DNA of 64,000 nucleotides from Amaranthus tricolor. Lineage: Eukaryota > Streptophyta > Magnoliopsida > Caryophyllales > Amaranthaceae. The translations under genes and the position numbers were made by a program. The notes under the pieces are model-generated. The model worked only from the letters and a program-made list of their open reading frames with translations. It was not told the DNA's origin and did not search any database. This document shows, piece by piece, positions 1 to 17,400 of the stretch (positions are counted from its first letter, which is position 1; each line of letters begins with the position of its first letter). Location of the stretch: assembly GCF_026212465.1 (NCBI RefSeq), contig NC_080050.1, forward strand, positions 2,421,001 through 2,485,000. The letters run 5' to 3'.

Positions 1-923
1 CATGCCACAAGTACCACCGTTTCCCGCTCACTGTCACTCCTATTCCCCACCCACTTCCAGCCACCACCATCTTCATCAAAATCCACCACCAAAACCAACT
101 CCCCCATCCTTTGCGCAGCCCCCGTCCCCCTCTACTCTCAACCACTATCAAACCCTTCCCTCTATTCCACCACCACCAATTGGCCTCCCATAAACAGCGC
201 CCTGTGCGGCCTTCCTCACCTTCCTTCCCCTGATGCAACCTCCACAAACAACCACCATAACCACCCACCCTAAATGAGAACCACTACCATAACCATCCCA
301 AATTCTAACCAACATAATCTTTAATCTACCTTTCCACCACCAAATTCGACCATCAAAATTGACCACCACTATTATATGTGTTGTGGATACGGGGTCCTGA
401 GCCTCGTTGGGTGGGGGGCGCCGTCGCAGGGGAGGGGTAGGGGGTGGTGCACAGGTGGAGATTAAAGAGGGGAGTTGGAATTATTTTTCTTTAAATAAAC
501 TTATCTTTTTCTAGGGTAGAATCAACTGTTTTACATGTTGCATGTGAATTTGAATGCTACGGGAAAAATTATCACAAAGTTGATATTATTTAAGGTTAAT
601 TAAAAATTCGTATTATTGTAGAGAATTAATTAAAGTTCATATTATTCACGATAATTTTTCCTTTTATTAAAGAACTCTTTCATCCTTATATTATTATTAA
701 CAACATATAATTTAAGAATTTCTTTGAGAACTCTTCTTCTTTCATTAATGAGAATTCTCATTAATCTCAAATAGGTTCTCTCTCAAATTTATAGGACACT
801 TTTAGAAAACTTACATAATTAAGAACACTAAACTTTCCTAAATATATTTGATCTTCGATTTTCTAATTATTATCAAATAACAATATAGGACATCTATCAA
901 ATAATAATATATGTAATTCAGTG
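1..923. other. Intergenic; C-rich then AT-rich, no supported gene
   Basis: The first 460 bases are rich in CCA/CCAC runs and encode only low-complexity proline/serine/histidine-rich peptides in one frame and Gly/Trp/Val-rich ones in the other. I see no family motif or splice context. The rest is AT-rich with no coding signal. The left window edge may cut a gene or an element. Confidence 0.4.
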
Positions 924-1428
924 TGTTGGATAAATGGCCATTTAAAGCTTTCTTCAAGAACTATATTTTCATTCATGGAGTGTTTTAATTACAAAATACA
1001 TTTATGTTCTTTAACTATGTTTTATGATGGTTGAAATAGAGTTAGAATATGCCTATAAATTGTGTTGTTTCATTCATTTGGAAATCTACAATTTTGATTC
1101 TTTTTCTTTTCTTTTTCTATTCACTTGTGTAAGAGTGGTATATTAGCACTACACCTCAAGTATTGCGTGTACATTGCTTTGTTGGGTGTGTTAACATTGG
1201 AAAATTCTGTCTATTTTTACACTTGGTATAATGGGGAAATAACGTTTTGAATGCAACGACAACTTCGTGTCACACTATTCATTTCCATATCAAACACATA
1301 CTAAACACAACTCTAAACACTTTTCTCATATACAAATGTTATGCATATTGTTATTACTAATATGTGTTGACGATTGTAGTCAATAAGAAGATTTTAAGAA
1401 GACCTTGAATAGGCCTATATTTCCAACA
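924..1428. mobile_element. Candidate solo LTR (about 505 bp)
   Basis: The segment begins TGTTGGA and ends TTTCCAACA, the inverted TG...CA ends typical of Copia LTRs. It contains a CCTATAAAT TATA-like box near 1050. CAGTG precedes the left end and also occurs at 1427-1431, overlapping the right end. A clean 5-bp duplication therefore fits only if the right end is moved by two bases. No PBS, polypurine tract or coding region adjoins it. The boundaries are inferred. Confidence 0.4.
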
Positions 1429-2002
1429 GTGTACATCTTATGAAATAGCAAACCTTCTCTTAAACCTAATATGACTACCAACTCAAATTAATGAGTCACC
1501 AAAGCTCCATTTGATGAAGTCGTCTAAACGATGCCTTTCCTTAAACACAAATCTCTCTACGATGCTCATAAACATAGAGATTTATCTCATTTTTTCTTTT
1601 ATCAACCATAATTTACGAGAGCCCACTAGTAATCATGATCCACCCACCTATCATATGGATATGATACCCCAAATCCTCCACCGTCTCTAAAGAGATTAAA
1701 TGTTTCTCTAAATTAGGATTTAATTATAGTATTTGTCTACTAGTACTAACTAATTTATAATAGTGATAGAGCAATATTATAAGTGCACCTGTTAATTAAT
1801 TTTAAAATTCAAGATTAGAAAGCAATTATAAAATAAGCATAACACCTTTATTTATGAATATTTATTTTGGTAATAATACACACGCAACTTAATAATTGCT
1901 ATATCTATATTATTTTATGAGTACACTTGATTGAGATCAATACATGAAGCAACATTTGTGGCACAAATGATGACTGACGGCCACAAATATAGAGCTAGCT
2001 GA
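1429..2002. other. AT-rich intergenic DNA, nothing recognised
   Basis: I see no reading frame, RNA gene or repeat that I can support between the candidate solo LTR and the young Copia element. Confidence 0.4.
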
Positions 2003-2007
2003 AATAC

Positions 2008-2206
2008 TGTAGGAATAATCAAGTTATTCTAAAGATATTTAGTTGGTTTATTTAGATCATTGTAATTAGGGAAATTACTGTTTCTCCAAGCTTAGTTTCC
2101 TTCCTAAATTAAGGCCTAATCCTTGTATAAATATTGAATCTGTAAACAATGAAAATCAATACAAACAGTATTCATAAACCCTAAACTTAACTGTCTTAAT
2201 TCTTCA
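2008..2206 (+). repeat. 5' LTR of young Copia element
   Basis: Starts TGTAGGAATAATC and ends TTAATTCTTCA. It contains a TATA-like CTTGTATAAATATTG segment near 2122-2136. It matches the 3' LTR at 198 of 199 positions by eye. Confidence 0.96.
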
Positions 2207-2218
2207 TGGTATCAGAGC
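2207..2218 (+). other. Primer-binding site, initiator tRNA-Met type
   Basis: TGGTATCAGAGC immediately follows the 5' LTR. It is complementary to the 3' end of plant initiator tRNA-Met, the usual primer for minus-strand synthesis of plant Copia elements. Confidence 0.95.
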
Positions 2219-2284
2219 CAAAGGTGTTTTCCGGGGCCGACAACACCATTGGCTATCATCATCTACCCTAAACACATACCTACA

Positions 2285-5200
2285 ATGGCAGAAACCAACC
2301 CAAACCAACTCGTAACCATGGAACAGATGGAACAAATGTTCAAACTGTTTCAACAAATGAATAAACCAAACACAAACCTTGAAACCATATCCCCTGACCT
2401 GAAATTGGCCGAAAAACTAGATTATCAGAATTATACTACTTGGTGCAAAATGATGCAAATAGCTTTAGAATGCAGGGGACGTCTCAATCACATCATCGAC
2501 GACCCTCCTAGCATCTCAGATCCAAATTACAGAGCATGGAAACAAAAGGATTTGATAGTCTTGTCTTGGATTATTTCGAATATCAGTACAGACCTTATAA
2601 ACCAATTCTTAGACTACACTATTGCAAAAGATTTATGGAGAGGGATCGAGGTCCTATTAAGCAGTGGAAGGGACGAACTCCAGATCTTCGATCTGAGTTC
2701 TCAAGCAAATAATTTGAAGCAAAATCAAGACCCTTTAGAGGTCTTTTATGGGAAACTTAACACTATCTGGAAAGAAATAGATCGAAGACAACCAAATCCC
2801 ATGATACATGCAGAGGATATAACAATCTTTAACACCTTTATTCAAAAGCAACGGCTATTTCAATTCTTGGCCGGAATTCATGACACTTTTGACAAAGAAA
2901 AACGTGACCTGCTACATCAAGATCCACTTCCAACAGTGGAAGTGGCCTATGCTACAATCAGACGAGAAATCTCAAGGCGTGGGATTATGAGTCACGCTTC
3001 ATCACCGGGAAAAATTCCCTCAGAGATAGGGAGTGGGTTGGCCGTTAAACACCGGACGGATATCTCATTCCGGCGTAATATGGAAGATAAAACTCACCTG
3101 AGATGTAGTCACTGTGGAGGGAGCCGTCATACAAAGGAAGGATGCTTCAAAATCATTGGCTTCCCGGAATGGTGGGAGGAACACCGGCAGCGGAAAGCCG
3201 CCACCAAGGCTCCGTCACGAACCGGCGAAAAGGCTCACTTGGGCACCTGCACTTCTTCTCCCACCAACAAACCAACCACTCACACAGAAGCAAAGGAAGA
3301 CATAAATGGTGTTGAAGGTGAAACGAAACAGAAAGCACAAAAAGACGTATCGGAAGAGAGAGAAAGGGGGAAAGGGAAGGATCTGGAAGCAAGTGGGGAA
3401 GGGAAAGGGCACCACTCCCACTCTTTTATAGCCTCATCTTTTAAAAACCCTAAACCCATTAAACCCCACCGGCCCATTACTCACAAACCCACTTATAATA
3501 AACTTGGTCTAATATGCAAACCTTGCCCATCATCCCCATGGATATTTGATTGCGGGGCCACTGATACTATGACCTTTGACCCCCGTGACCTTTTATCTAC
3601 CCATCCAAAAACCCGAACCTACATTCAAACTGCTAATGGGGAGTGCGTGAGTGTTGACCAAGCTGGGCCCGTTACTATTTCTCCCTCTCTCAAAATTAAC
3701 AATTGTCTTTTAATTCCTAGCCTATCTCACAAGTTATTATCTATTAGTCAATTGACTCGGGAATTAAACTGTACTGTGCTTATGTCTTCTTCTGGTTGTG
3801 TTGTGCAGGATGCTCAGACAGGGAAGATTATTGGTCGTGGTACTGAACGCGATGGTCTATACTATGTGGACGAGGCGATTCAAAAGGGTCACACTTTGCT
3901 TGCTCAAGGGTTCACAGATCATCAGTTATGGACATGGCACAGAAGTCTCGGACATCCATCACTAGGGTATCTGAAACATCTTTTTCCGTCATTAGTTAAA
4001 AGTACTGTAGTCTTAGATTGTGAAGCTTGTATTCTTGCGAAAAGTCACAAGCATTCCTACTTTCCTAGTTCCAATCATAGCAGTGAACCGTTTATGTTAA
4101 TACATTTTGATGTTTGGGGCCCTGCTCCTGAATTTAATAAACAGAGTTATTCATACTTTGTCTCCTTTATTGATGATTGTTCTAGAATGTGCTGGATATA
4201 CTTCTTGAAACACAAGTCTGAGGTGTTTGATGTTTTTGTCAAATTTTACAACATGATTGTCACCCAATTTAAAGCCAAACCTCAGATACTTCGATCCGAC
4301 AATTGGGGGGAATACATGAACCAACATATGGAAACATTCTTCACTACCCATGGCCTCATTCACCAAACCTCTTGCCCCCACACCCCACAACAAAATGGCA
4401 TAGCTGAAAGAAAGAATCGCACTCTCCTAGAAATAGGCCGTGCTCTTATGTTTGAAGCCCATGTCCCATCTTATTTTTGGCCTGAAGCCATTGCCTCTGC
4501 CACCTACCTTACAAGCAGACTACCCTCCAAAGCCCTTCAGTTCAAATCTCCCCTTGAAGTCCTTCATTCCTACAACATTGTTCCTTCTTTCCACTCCTTA
4601 CCCCCCCGAATCTTTGGGTGTGTTGTGTTTGTTCACTTGCCAAAACCTGTTCGGAATAAACTTGAACCCCGGGCTGTTAAGTGTATCTTTGTGGGCTATG
4701 GTACTAACCAAAAGGGATATCGCTGCTTTGACCCAACTCAAAACAAAATGTATACTACAATGGATTGTGACTTCTTCGAGCACTCTTATTTTTACTCCCA
4801 GCTTCGTCCTAAGGGGGAGACTACAGATGATGACTTAAGCTGGCTCGTATATTCTGTAACTAATGATCTGAACCACAAAGAGCAAGTAGGTAATCCCACA
4901 GATATTGCTACGGAAAACATAGTATTACTTTCTCCTCAGACCGCCGACTCCACCTTGTCTGAGGCATCCAGTGATCAAGAAGTTGTTTCGGAGACCCAAG
5001 AGGTATTATCTGAACCAGAACCTCAAACTAATAATGATATATCTAGTATTGTTGATCCTTCATGCAGATACGAATTACCTCCAAGAAGCAAAAGAGGTGT
5101 TCCCCCAAGACGGTATGATCCAGAGTTTGAATCTCAGAGATCCCGGTATCCTATTAACCGAGAGACGAGTAACTTGGCACAGACAGCTATTGCATTCCAA

Positions 5201-6741
5201 ACTAGTCTATACTCAAGTTCTCTTCCTCGGAGCACTGAAGAGGCTCTCCAAAACCCAAGGTGGAAAGAAGCAATGGAGGATGAGATCTCAGCATTGAAGA
5301 GAAATAACACATGGGACAAGTGTATTCTACCTGAGAAGAAAAAACCAGTAGGCTGCAAATGGGTCTTTACATTAAATATCTTGCAGATGGAACTATTGAC
5401 AGATACAAAGCACGGCTTGTGGCAAAGGGGTATACACAGACCTACGGGATTGATTACTATGAGACTTTTTCCCCAGTTGCCAAGATAGACACCATCAGGG
5501 TCATATTCTCCATAGCTGCCAACAAAGAATGGCCTCTCTATCAATTTGATGTAAAAAATGCATTTCTACATGGCAAGATTGAAGAAGAGGTGTATATGCA
5601 TGCTCCACCCGGTTTCTCAAATGAATTTGCTCCAGGAGAAGGATGTAAACTTAACAGGGCGTTGTATGGCTTGAAACAGTCGCCGAGAGCTTGGTTCGGG
5701 AGGTTTACCACAACAATGAAGAAATTTGGGTATATACAGAGCCAGTCTGATCATACTCTGTTTTTAAAGAAAAGGGATGGTCAGATTACATGTTTAATCA
5801 TTTATGTGGATGATATGGTGATAACTGGAAATGATGAGAAAGAAATAAAGGAACTTAAGGGAAAATTATTCATGGAGTTCGAAATGAAAGATCTAGGAAA
5901 CTTAAAATACTTTCTGGGGATTGAAGTTTTTCGATCAAAAAGGGGAATCTTCATCAATCAAAAGAAGTATGTCCTGGATCTGTTAGCAGAGGTAGGTATG
6001 CTTGACTGTAAACCAGCTGAAACACCAATAGTCACCAATCATAAGCTCCAAACAACACCCGGAAAAGAAACCGCTGACAAAGAGAAATACCAGAAACTGG
6101 TAGGAAAACTTATCTACCTATCCCACACCAGACCCGACATATCATATGCAGTTGGAGTTGTAAGTCGATTCATGCACTTACCACAGATCTCACATATGGA
6201 AGCTGTTCTGAGAATCTTGAGGTACTTAAAAGGTACGAGCAATAGAGGAGTCTTCTTTAAGAAAAATGGGCATCTCGACCTTGTAGCCTATACAGATGCA
6301 GATTGGGCAAGCGATCGAGATAGTAGAAAATCTACATCAGGATTAGGGGGAAACTTGGTTACTTGGAGAAGTAAGAAACAAAAGGTGGTAGCACTATCAA
6401 GTGCAGAAGCAGAGTTTAGGGGAGTAGCAAAAGGAATAACAGAGATACTATGGCTAAGAAAGCTCTTACATGAACTTGGCTTTCCATCAACAGAAGCATG
6501 CAAGTTATTCTGTGACAACAAAGCAGCTATCAGTATTTCAGAGAATCCTGTCCAGCATGATCGAACGAAACATGTAGAGATTGATAGACATTTCATAAAG
6601 GAAAAATTGGAGAAGCAGATCATCAGTATTCCACATGTAAAATCAGGAGATCAGTTAGCGGATATTCTCACGAAAGGTGTTTCAACTGAAGTCTTCGAAA
6701 CTACTTTATCCAAGTTAGGCATTGGGAATCCCATCACCTAA
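2285..6741 (+). pseudogene. Copia gag-pol polyprotein, one frameshift
   Basis: From the ATG at 2285 the first frame encodes gag with a CX2CX4HX4C zinc knuckle (about 3105-3146). Next comes the aspartic protease with WIFDCGATDT, where the usual D-[ST]-G reads D-C-G. Integrase follows with an HHCC zinc site (CEAC near 4023) and DDE residues in FDVWGP, RSDNWGEY (usually NGGEY) and QQNGIAERK. The frame is lost near 5372 inside the RT segment that starts with CKWVFT. The continuation lies in another frame and runs to 6741. It carries KARLVAKGYTQ, YGLKQSPRAW, the RT active site YVDDM, and RNase H (TDADWASD, SSAEAEF, CDNKAA). The RNase H stretch STSGLGG is about four residues shorter than usual. The shift is a one-base loss rather than a programmed site: no slippery heptamer or stem is evident. 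The frameshift is clear; the effect of the protease and integrase substitutions is inferred. Confidence 0.93.
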
Positions 6742-6744
6742 CTT

Positions 6745-6753
6745 GAGGGGGAG
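6745..6753 (+). other. Polypurine tract of young Copia element
   Basis: GAGGGGGAG lies directly before the 3' LTR and just downstream of the pol stop codon, the expected place for the plus-strand primer. Confidence 0.9.
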
Positions 6754-6952
6754 TGTAGGAATAATCAAGTTATTCTAAAGATATTTAGTTGGTTTATTTA
6801 GATCATTGTAATTAGGGAAATTACTGTTTCTCCAAGCTTAGTTTCCTTCCTAAATTAGGGCCTAATCCTTGTATAAATATTGAATCTGTAAACAATGAAA
6901 ATCAATACAAACAGTATTCATAAACCCTAAACTTAACTGTCTTAATTCTTCA
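6754..6952 (+). repeat. 3' LTR of young Copia element
   Basis: 199 bp starting TGTAGG and ending TTCTTCA. It is one substitution away from the 5' LTR and is followed by the second AATAC target copy. Confidence 0.96.
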
Positions 6953-6957
6953 AATAC

Positions 6958-8114
6958 ATGCATCATTTATTATCTATCACTCTTTTCTATTCTAATTAAA
7001 TGTCATATATTAACACAATTTTTTTAATTTTATTTCTCGTAAAATTAATATCAATTTAATTAAAATTGAAAAGAGTATATTAACAATAGATAATCTTGAA
7101 TCTAAACCCATAAAATCCAAATACAAAGTTAGGAGACATGAAACCCTTGTAAAATGAACTATACTCCGACCTATTTACTATCATTGTTGTATTTGGTTTT
7201 TTTATATTATCCATTGATCACTTTTTAATTTGTATTTTATTTTTAATTTATATAGTCAGGTGGAGTTTTGTTTAATTCGGTTGGTTGTAAATTTATTAAC
7301 ATCACCATTTTATAATTTAGTGAGTTTGCTAGTGAGAGGCTGGTCTTTGCTACCTATGCTCTTCTTGCAAAAAGACCACTCTTAGTGACTAGCCTTGTGC
7401 CCGTAACAAAGGTTAGAGAGCTCAAAGATGGATTTGGGGACCACCTCCAATGCTCAAGTCAGTTCAAACACTAGGTAAATACCTTGGAAGTCCGATCCCA
7501 AGTGAATTTCTCCTTATTAGCGTGGCTTGCTACGTTTTGTTTGTAGCGTGAGACTTTAATAAAGATTATTTAATGCAAAAGTTGATACAAGAAGAGTAAA
7601 TACTTGTTCACATATGATTGAGAATGAGCAAAAATAAATGACTGTAATTATGGATGTGAAGTTACTTTCTTGTTGAAAAATATTGTAGTATTTACATCAA
7701 ATTAGTTACTTGAGTTGAAACCTGTTATTTATTATTTTGCAATAAAATTATTAAATTGCATGATATGAGACTCGTTTATGTTGTCTAATCCTACTCAACG
7801 GTTATAATATCAATTCATATTCACTTATTTTCTTATTTAAGATATCTTATTTGCATAATGAATTTTGCTAACGAATGCCCTTGGGGAGTACAGTTATAAG
7901 GATATAAATGAATATAAATAGTGAACTAGCTAGAATATATTTATAAACTTTGAATTTAAGGATTGATTACATTAGCTAATATAGTATATATTTTGGAATT
8001 TAACACAACATCATGCGTAAAAATAGATCATATTATTTTTATCTTTATTTTGTTTCATAATTTATACTTTTAGATTTTATTGTTCTTCTTAAAGAACGCC
8101 TAATATATTACTTA
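6958..8114. other. AT-rich intergenic DNA, no gene seen
   Basis: No open frame of useful length or recognisable motif. The stretch around 7320-7560 is less AT-rich and may be an old repeat fragment, but I cannot assign it. Confidence 0.4.
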
Positions 8115-8164
8115 TAGGGATGACAAAATAGGCGAGTTGATATGGTATGCCCTCCTCTACACCC

Positions 8165-9372
8165 ATATTGATCCAAGTACGCGTGGTGGTTGAAGAAATT
8201 ACGCACGAATGGGATTTAATACACAAACACAAGGGGATATTCCAAGAAACTGACACGAAGAATAGGTGTAAGAACCGGACTGCCGGACTCCTTAATCACT
8301 CAACTCTACGCTTCCTCCTTTGATCTGCAAGGGAGTTAACAGCATCTATGGATGGGGTGATGTATGATCTTGAAGAACACTCAAGATCACGTTCATCAAT
8401 GAAGGGCAAACTGGCCCTAAGTAACCCAATTGCTAGGCAATTGCAAGGAAAACACTTAGTGAATTCTGAATTTTTATTGATTCAAACTTGTATGTTTACA
8501 AGGTTAAGGCCCTTTATTTATAGACGTGAGGGGTGGGGAAAATACCATAAGGATGCTAATGACTCAGATAACTAATCATAACGGTCATTTAAAGCCACGT
8601 GCAAAACATGTGCACATTAAAAACATTAAAACAAGCTAAGTATAATCCTGACAGAAGGCTGCTGACTGGGTGACCTTCCACTCACTTTCGTGTGCTCTTC
8701 CAAAGGTTGATAATGGTCACTAAGAGTGTTGGTAGCAAGATCCTAGTGTAGAGATTCCATTTCTACCCTTGGTGGCCCCATAGATCAGGAGGTACGTTCA
8801 AGACAAGACTCACAAGGTCAGCTGGTCGTGAGATCAGTTCTGTTTTGTTTTCAAACAGTTGCTGACTGAGCTACCTTCATCCACTCTTCTTGGGTTCTTC
8901 CAATGGCTGGTATTAGTATCCTTGAATCATGGTAGATAGATCCATGTGTAAAGATTCCATTTCTATCCTTAGAATCCTCCAAGGAGTCAAGATACGTTCT
9001 AGACACGAAGCCCAAGGTCTGCTGGTCAGCAGGTTCGTTCCCCTCTGTTCTAAGCAGCCTGCTGACTGGCTGTCCTTCACAGCTGATTTCCGTGAGTTTT
9101 TCATGATGTATAGCAATGTTCTAGAGCCAAGGTATGATGTTCCATGTCCCAAGATTCCATTTTCATCTTTCATGGCCTCTGAGTCCTTCTTGGATGATCT
9201 GGGAAAGATGTGCAAGGTCAGCTGTTCGTCAGTTGTTGCTGTGCTCTACTGTGATGTAGCTTTGAGTTTTGTTTCTTCCTCTTCTATTCTTGGATCAGCT
9301 TTATTGCTTGAATATGAATCATAGCCTTGCTTTGCATCCTTGCTTATTGTACTAGTTATCCTTGAACCATCC
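8165..9372 (-). mobile_element. Nested LTR-like insertion of about 1.2 kb
   Basis: This interrupts repeat copy 1. Its ends form a short inverted match (TGATCCAAG at 8169 and CTTGAACCA ending 9369). Read on the minus strand it has a TATA-like CTATAAATAAAGGGCC (near 8510-8525) and AATAAA signals, the make-up of an LTR. It contains no protein family I recognise, and both strands of the central part stay open only by chance. A solo LTR is the best guess. The exact ends and a perfect target duplication could not be fixed. Confidence 0.45.
8661..9260. repeat. Three diverged tandem units, period 200 bp
   Basis: Units begin with GCTGACTG at exactly 8661, 8861 and 9061. Each contains in the same order a CTTCCA-type block, a GATTCCATTTCTA/TTTTCAT block, and a CAAGGTC(A)GCTG block. 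The units are clearly related but diverged, so the array is old or has been under little homogenisation. Confidence 0.75.
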
Positions 9373-9885
9373 CAATATGATTCACATATTCACCTAAAAT
9401 TTTCATACCACCCGCCCATGGCGGGTAAACTTTTTATAACCACACCTCCCCACTATAGTATGCATTCGAACCAATCCCCACCCACTATGGCCAATTGGAT
9501 GGGTATACCCACCTTATACTTGCCTTATATTCACTCTAAATTCGCATTATATACTCTAATTGCTATAATTTTAATTGTACATTGAATTTTGTTTAAACCA
9601 TACAATATAATAAAATTAAATTAATATTCTCAAATTTTTTGTCAATAATTTTTAATAAATATATAAAATTGATATATATAAAATTGGTATAGATTAGTAC
9701 TCATAGTAATTACATATCAGACGGGGGACTATGGGTAGAGTGGGTGGTTATGGGGTTGGGGGTGGGTATGGTTTTGAGCGGGTAAGACTTTATATTCACC
9801 ATCTATCTACTACCTATGACGGGTAGGACTTTCATATTCATACCCATTCATTACCCACCAAATTCATATCCATATCTGCTTCAAC

Positions 9886-14453
<4,568 letters not shown>

Positions 14454-17400
14454 ATGGTGGCCGGAGAGGAAATGTCCGGGAGATTGGAATGGAGAATCAA
14501 TGTGTCGAATGGAGCATCGAAGGTTCTAGAGCCTGAACAAGGGTTGGTAGGAAGAGTATGGCACAAAGCGTATAGTTTGATGATTATGAAGATATGGAAG
14601 TTTTTGGTGAATTGTTGGAAAATAGGTGTGGCTGAGCCAAGGAAGTTTATTCATTGTGTGAAGGTGGGAGTTGCACTATCGGTAGTGTCTCTATTCTACT
14701 ATATGAGACCTTTATATGAAGGTGTAGGAGGAAATGCAATGTGGGCTATTATGACCGTCGTGGTTGTGTCTGAATATACAGTCGGTAAGTTATTAATGTG
14801 TTAGAGTATATAACATATTCTGGAGCGTAAAATAAAAATTTGCACCAGGTCTCCAAATTTTTCAATACGGCTCTGTAATTAATTGAGTTGATTTATTAAT
14901 ATGGTATCAGAGCCAGCGTGACAGCGACAACTATGAGGAGAGTCTGTGTTCATCCACACTTCTAGCCCAAAGACTCTCATGTGAGGGGGTGTGTTAGAGT
15001 AAATAATATTTTCAAGGATCTCAACTATTAGCTTAAGCTTTTGGTTGAGTTGGTTCATTGACATGATATTAGAGCGAGCGTGACAGCACTAAGTATGAGA
15101 AGGGTCTGTATTGAATTCACACTTCTACTTCTAGTCTAAAAGACTTTTGAGTGATTGGACATGTTAAAATATATAATAAATTTTGACGCCTCAACTATTA
15201 GCTTAAGTTTTTGGTTGAGTTGCTGATTCCTCGACATAATGCACAACTGAGTCTTGTAGAACTTTGTACGGATATTATGATATTTTACACGAAGATTATC
15301 GACCTTATGTTGTGAATATCATGTGTCTATGGCAGGATCAACTATATACAAAAGTGTCAATCGAGTAATTGCAACAACTATTGCAGGATCAATAGGAGTT
15401 GGGGTTCATTGGTTGGCAAGTCATTGCGATAGAAGATACCAGCCTTTCGTCCTTGGAGCTTCTGTTTTCGTTTTTGGTGAGTTTCTAATGTAGCAAATTT
15501 TTAATGCTCTCAGTTTGAAGCCTGAAGTCATACCCGTCATGAATAGTAGGTAGGTGGTGAATATATGGTCTTACCTACTCCATATCCACCCACCCGGGTG
15601 TCGTCCGTCTTTTATCTATAATTTACTACTTTTTATTAACTTATTTTATTAAAAACTATTGATAAAAATTAAGGATATTAATTTTATTTTGTTACATTGT
15701 ATGGTTTAAACAAAATTAGATGTACAATTTAATATGTTAAGATTTATTAGTTATATAACACGAACTTGGAGTGAATGTAAGGCATGTATAAGGTGGGTAT
15801 ACCTAGTTGGCCATAGTGAGTGCGGATGACTTTGAATGGATACCTAGGTGGGCAGACGTGGGTATAAAAATTTTACCCACCATAAGTAATGGGTATGAAA
15901 ATTTTAGATGGGTATGAATATAGGAAGGGCATACAGCATCCACCTGCCCATTTTTCCATCCCTAATCTGAGGGTATACTTATGATGAGTTATTTCATGCA
16001 TGCAGCATCAACGGCCACCTTCAGTCGTTTCATTCCAACAGTGAAAGCAAGATTTGACTATGGTGCCATGATTTTCATCCTCACATTCAGCCTAGTTTCG
16101 ATCTCAGGCTACCGAGTAGAAGAGTTAGTGATGATGGCTCAAAACCGGGCAAGCACAGTTGCAATCGGGATCTCCCTTGTCATACTCGTAAGCATGTTGT
16201 GCTGGCCCGTTTGGGCTGGAGATCACCTACACAATCAAACTATTAACAACCTTGACAAACTAGCCAATTCGTTGGAAGGTATACGCTACAAAATGAAAAA
16301 ACCTATACATTTTTGTTATATTATAAAGCCCAATGACAAATTTATCAACGTTAGTCTTATATCTGGCGGGATTTTCATATTTAGGTCATGTAGCTGATTA
16401 CTTCAACAATCAGGAAAATGATAAGATCTCTGAAGAAGAGTTAAAGAAAAAATTGCAAGGATATAAGTGTGTGTTGAACTCAAAGGCCACAGAAGAGTCT
16501 ATGGTAAGTTAACATAAGTCTAAAAATGCCATTTATAGAATGAGATGATTAACATTCATGCTATATTTAGCAAACTCTACGTATAAGAAAAAGAAGAGAA
16601 AAGACAAATAATAATACCTAAAGAGGTGTTCATTCGGATTATCGAGTCAATTTTGCGTAGGTATTTTAGATCGGTTTGAAATTGAGTTTTGTGTCCATAT
16701 TGGTTTGTACATAATTGTAATTTCATTTTTTAATTGGGTCCAATCGAATTCAGTTATAAGGTCAAGTAAATGTCAAGCTTGTTTAAGTCATAATAATTTG
16801 CACATACAACTAGATGTGATTAGCCTAGGCTGGCCAACATACCTAAATTTTAGGCTCTTCGGGCTTGTTTGTGCTAGAAGGTCGGATAAAATTTGATCAC
16901 CTTTAGTACAACTTTTCACACAAATTCTTGTAAGAGACGGTCTCTTTGAGAGACCATTTCCTAATTGGACTGATCCATTAAATATTTTTTTTAAATATTG
17001 TAATAAAGCATTAAGAATTATGTAAGTAAACATTTAAGATCTTAAAAGTAGGCATTAAGGATACGATAAGTAAGCATTAAGGACAATGTAAGTAGGCATT
17101 AAGAATACAGTAAATAGGCATTAAGAATACAATAAGTATATATATTAATCTTAAATGAGCTGGGCTTGAAATTCGTATCTCAAAGAAACGGTCTCTCAAA
17201 ATACTAGAGTTTGAAAAGAAACTGAATAAGCATATCTGAATCAGGCGAATTTTGCGACATGGGAGCCAGCACACGGACGATTCTACTTTGGCTATCCATG
17301 GAAACAATACCTAAAAATTGGTGCTGCAGCACGCAGTTGTGCTTACTGCATTGATAGTTTAAACAGCTGCATCGACTCCAAGTTACAGGTTCCAGAGTTC

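Larger units (their letters stand above)
2008..6952 (+). mobile_element. Young Copia LTR retrotransposon, nearly intact
   Basis: A 4945-bp element with two 199-bp LTRs that differ at one position (about 2113 versus 6859). It is flanked by the perfect 5-bp target duplication AATAC at 2003-2007 and 6953-6957. A primer-binding site complementary to initiator tRNA-Met follows the left LTR directly, and a purine tract precedes the right LTR. Protein order is gag, protease, integrase, reverse transcriptase, RNase H, which defines Copia (Ty1/Pseudoviridae-type). The near-identical LTRs show a recent insertion. A frameshift in the RT region (see the gag-pol entry) probably makes this copy non-autonomous. 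Confidence 0.97.
8115..9885 (-). mobile_element. Dispersed repeat copy 1, split by a nested insertion
   Basis: The left part (8115-8160, starting TAGGGATGACAAAA) and the right part (about 9375-9885) together match, on the opposite strand, the repeat in ALMT intron 2 (15525-15964). Shared landmarks include the CTAAAATTTTCATACC block, a GGTGGGTATACC block and ACCCGTCAT. The terminus TAGGGATGG(A)CAA resembles non-autonomous hAT-like repeats common in plants, but I could not find both ends or a TSD. The two parts are separated by about 1.2 kb of unrelated sequence. Confidence 0.55.

Noticed and set aside
5359..5488. Programmed ribosomal frameshift in the young Copia
   Set aside because: Plant Copia elements of this type normally use one frame through RT. 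I see no slippery heptamer or pseudoknot, and the overlap falls inside a conserved RT block, so a simple base loss is more likely.
8913..9324. Overlapping open frames of 100 and 131 codons on opposite strands
   Set aside because: They cover the diverged 200-bp repeat units, match no family, and do not respect unit boundaries.
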